From: Leptospira ilyithenensis
GTDB taxonomy: Bacteria > Spirochaetota > Leptospiria > Leptospirales > Leptospiraceae
DNA length: 64,000 nt
Direction of reading: 5' to 3'
Assembly (NCBI RefSeq): GCF_004771005.1
Contig: NZ_RQHV01000043.1
Coordinates: 124,001 to 188,000 of the forward strand
The notes below the pieces were generated by a model. It did no database searches, had not been told where the DNA came from, and saw only the letters and a program-made list of their open reading frames with translations. The position numbers and the translations under genes are program-made. Within the stretch, counting starts at the first letter, position 1. Each line of letters starts with the position of its first letter. This document shows, piece by piece, positions 63,736 through 64,000 of this stretch.

Positions 63736-64000
63736 ATGTCACAATTACCCATTTATCTTGTTGGAAATCCCAATTGCGGAAAAACCACTCTATTCAACCA
63801 ACTAACAGGACTTCGGCAAAAAACGGGAAACTTCAGTGGAGTGACTGTGGAACGGAAGTCAGGTAGAATGTTTCGCGGAGAGGAAAGTGCGGAAATAGTA
63901 GATCTCCCCGGAACCTTCGGTCCGGGAGGAGGTTCCAAAGACAAACGGATTACCTACGACATTCTACTGAAAAGAACGGAAGACACGGGAGCAATCTATG
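63736..64000 (+). CDS. feoB: FeoB ferrous iron transporter (5' part only)
   Basis: The first 88 codons from the ATG at 63736, then cut by the window end. G-domain motifs: GNPNCGKTT (G1), FSGVTVERKSG (G2) and DLPGTFGPGG (G3). These are the usual FeoB start; the transmembrane part lies beyond. Imports Fe(II) using a GTPase-regulated pore. Confidence 0.93.
   Translation, partial: MSQLPIYLVGNPNCGKTTLFNQLTGLRQKTGNFSGVTVERKSGRMFRGEESAEIVDLPGTFGPGGGSKDKRITYDILLKRTEDTGAIY

Overview
The window looks like a piece of a Leptospira chromosome, probably from a free-living (saprophyte-type) species. The base composition is AT-rich and lipoproteins with leptospiral lipoboxes are abundant. There are 7TM-DISM/SpoIIE and HAMP/SpoIIE phosphatase sensors, NADase-type glycan-binding and LA_2444-like outer-membrane families, and two 5S rRNA genes that are not linked to 16S or 23S. 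Assignment to the genus is inferred from family content and gene style, not from a database search. No 16S, 23S or tRNA gene was recognised.

Layout. 1-4.7 kb: a leftward envelope cluster (DsbA-like lipoprotein, glycan-binding-type lipoprotein, small Cox11-like His/Cys lipoprotein, 7TM-DISM/SpoIIE sensor cut by the window edge). 4.7-7.7 kb: divergent cueR-type regulator and copA copper ATPase with two CueR-like dyads between them. 8-19 kb: exported and hypothetical proteins, an SDR-type oxidoreductase, outer-membrane barrels, a chemotaxis receptor, ketopantoate reductase, a TetR regulator and two decayed genes (an AhpD-like gene and a histidine kinase). 19-31.7 kb: neutral ceramidase, ABC exporter pair, LURP-one-like protein, alpha/beta hydrolase, hydroxyacid dehydrogenase, sulfatase, and the glnK-amtB ammonium module. 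31.9-39.6 kb: a broken GFA-type gene and a very compact leftward operon that joins a HAMP/SpoIIE/TPR sensor, an ABC-type periplasmic binding protein with TPRs and a TonB-dependent receptor. This is the best candidate for an undescribed linked sensing and uptake system.

40-49 kb is accessory and decaying: lipoproteins (one frameshifted), a PcfJ-like protein, an acyl-HSL-synthase-like GNAT divergent from a TetR gene, GC-rich hairpin repeats, and two identical 5S genes. Both 5S genes are followed by units that carry an inverted copy of part of the 5S gene, plus duplicated terminators and 5S tails. 49-64 kb: PrsW-type protease overlapping an unusual polytopic TonB-like protein, glyQS, a GNAT, a TetR/ankyrin-membrane-protein operon with two operators around its promoter, a secreted lipase with its foldase and lnt, a protein with an XPB-like helicase-associated domain but no motor, an ABC1/UbiB kinase, and feoA-feoB (feoB runs off the end).

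Themes that connect the genes are metal handling (CopA/CueR with Cox11-like and thioredoxin-like envelope proteins; FeoAB; TonB components), lipid and lipoprotein enzymes (ceramidase, lipase/foldase, Lnt, hydrolases) and nitrogen sensing (GlnK/AmtB). At least four genes are visibly broken. Coordinates follow the reading frames; where a ribosome-binding site or signal peptide argued for a shorter start, that start is used.
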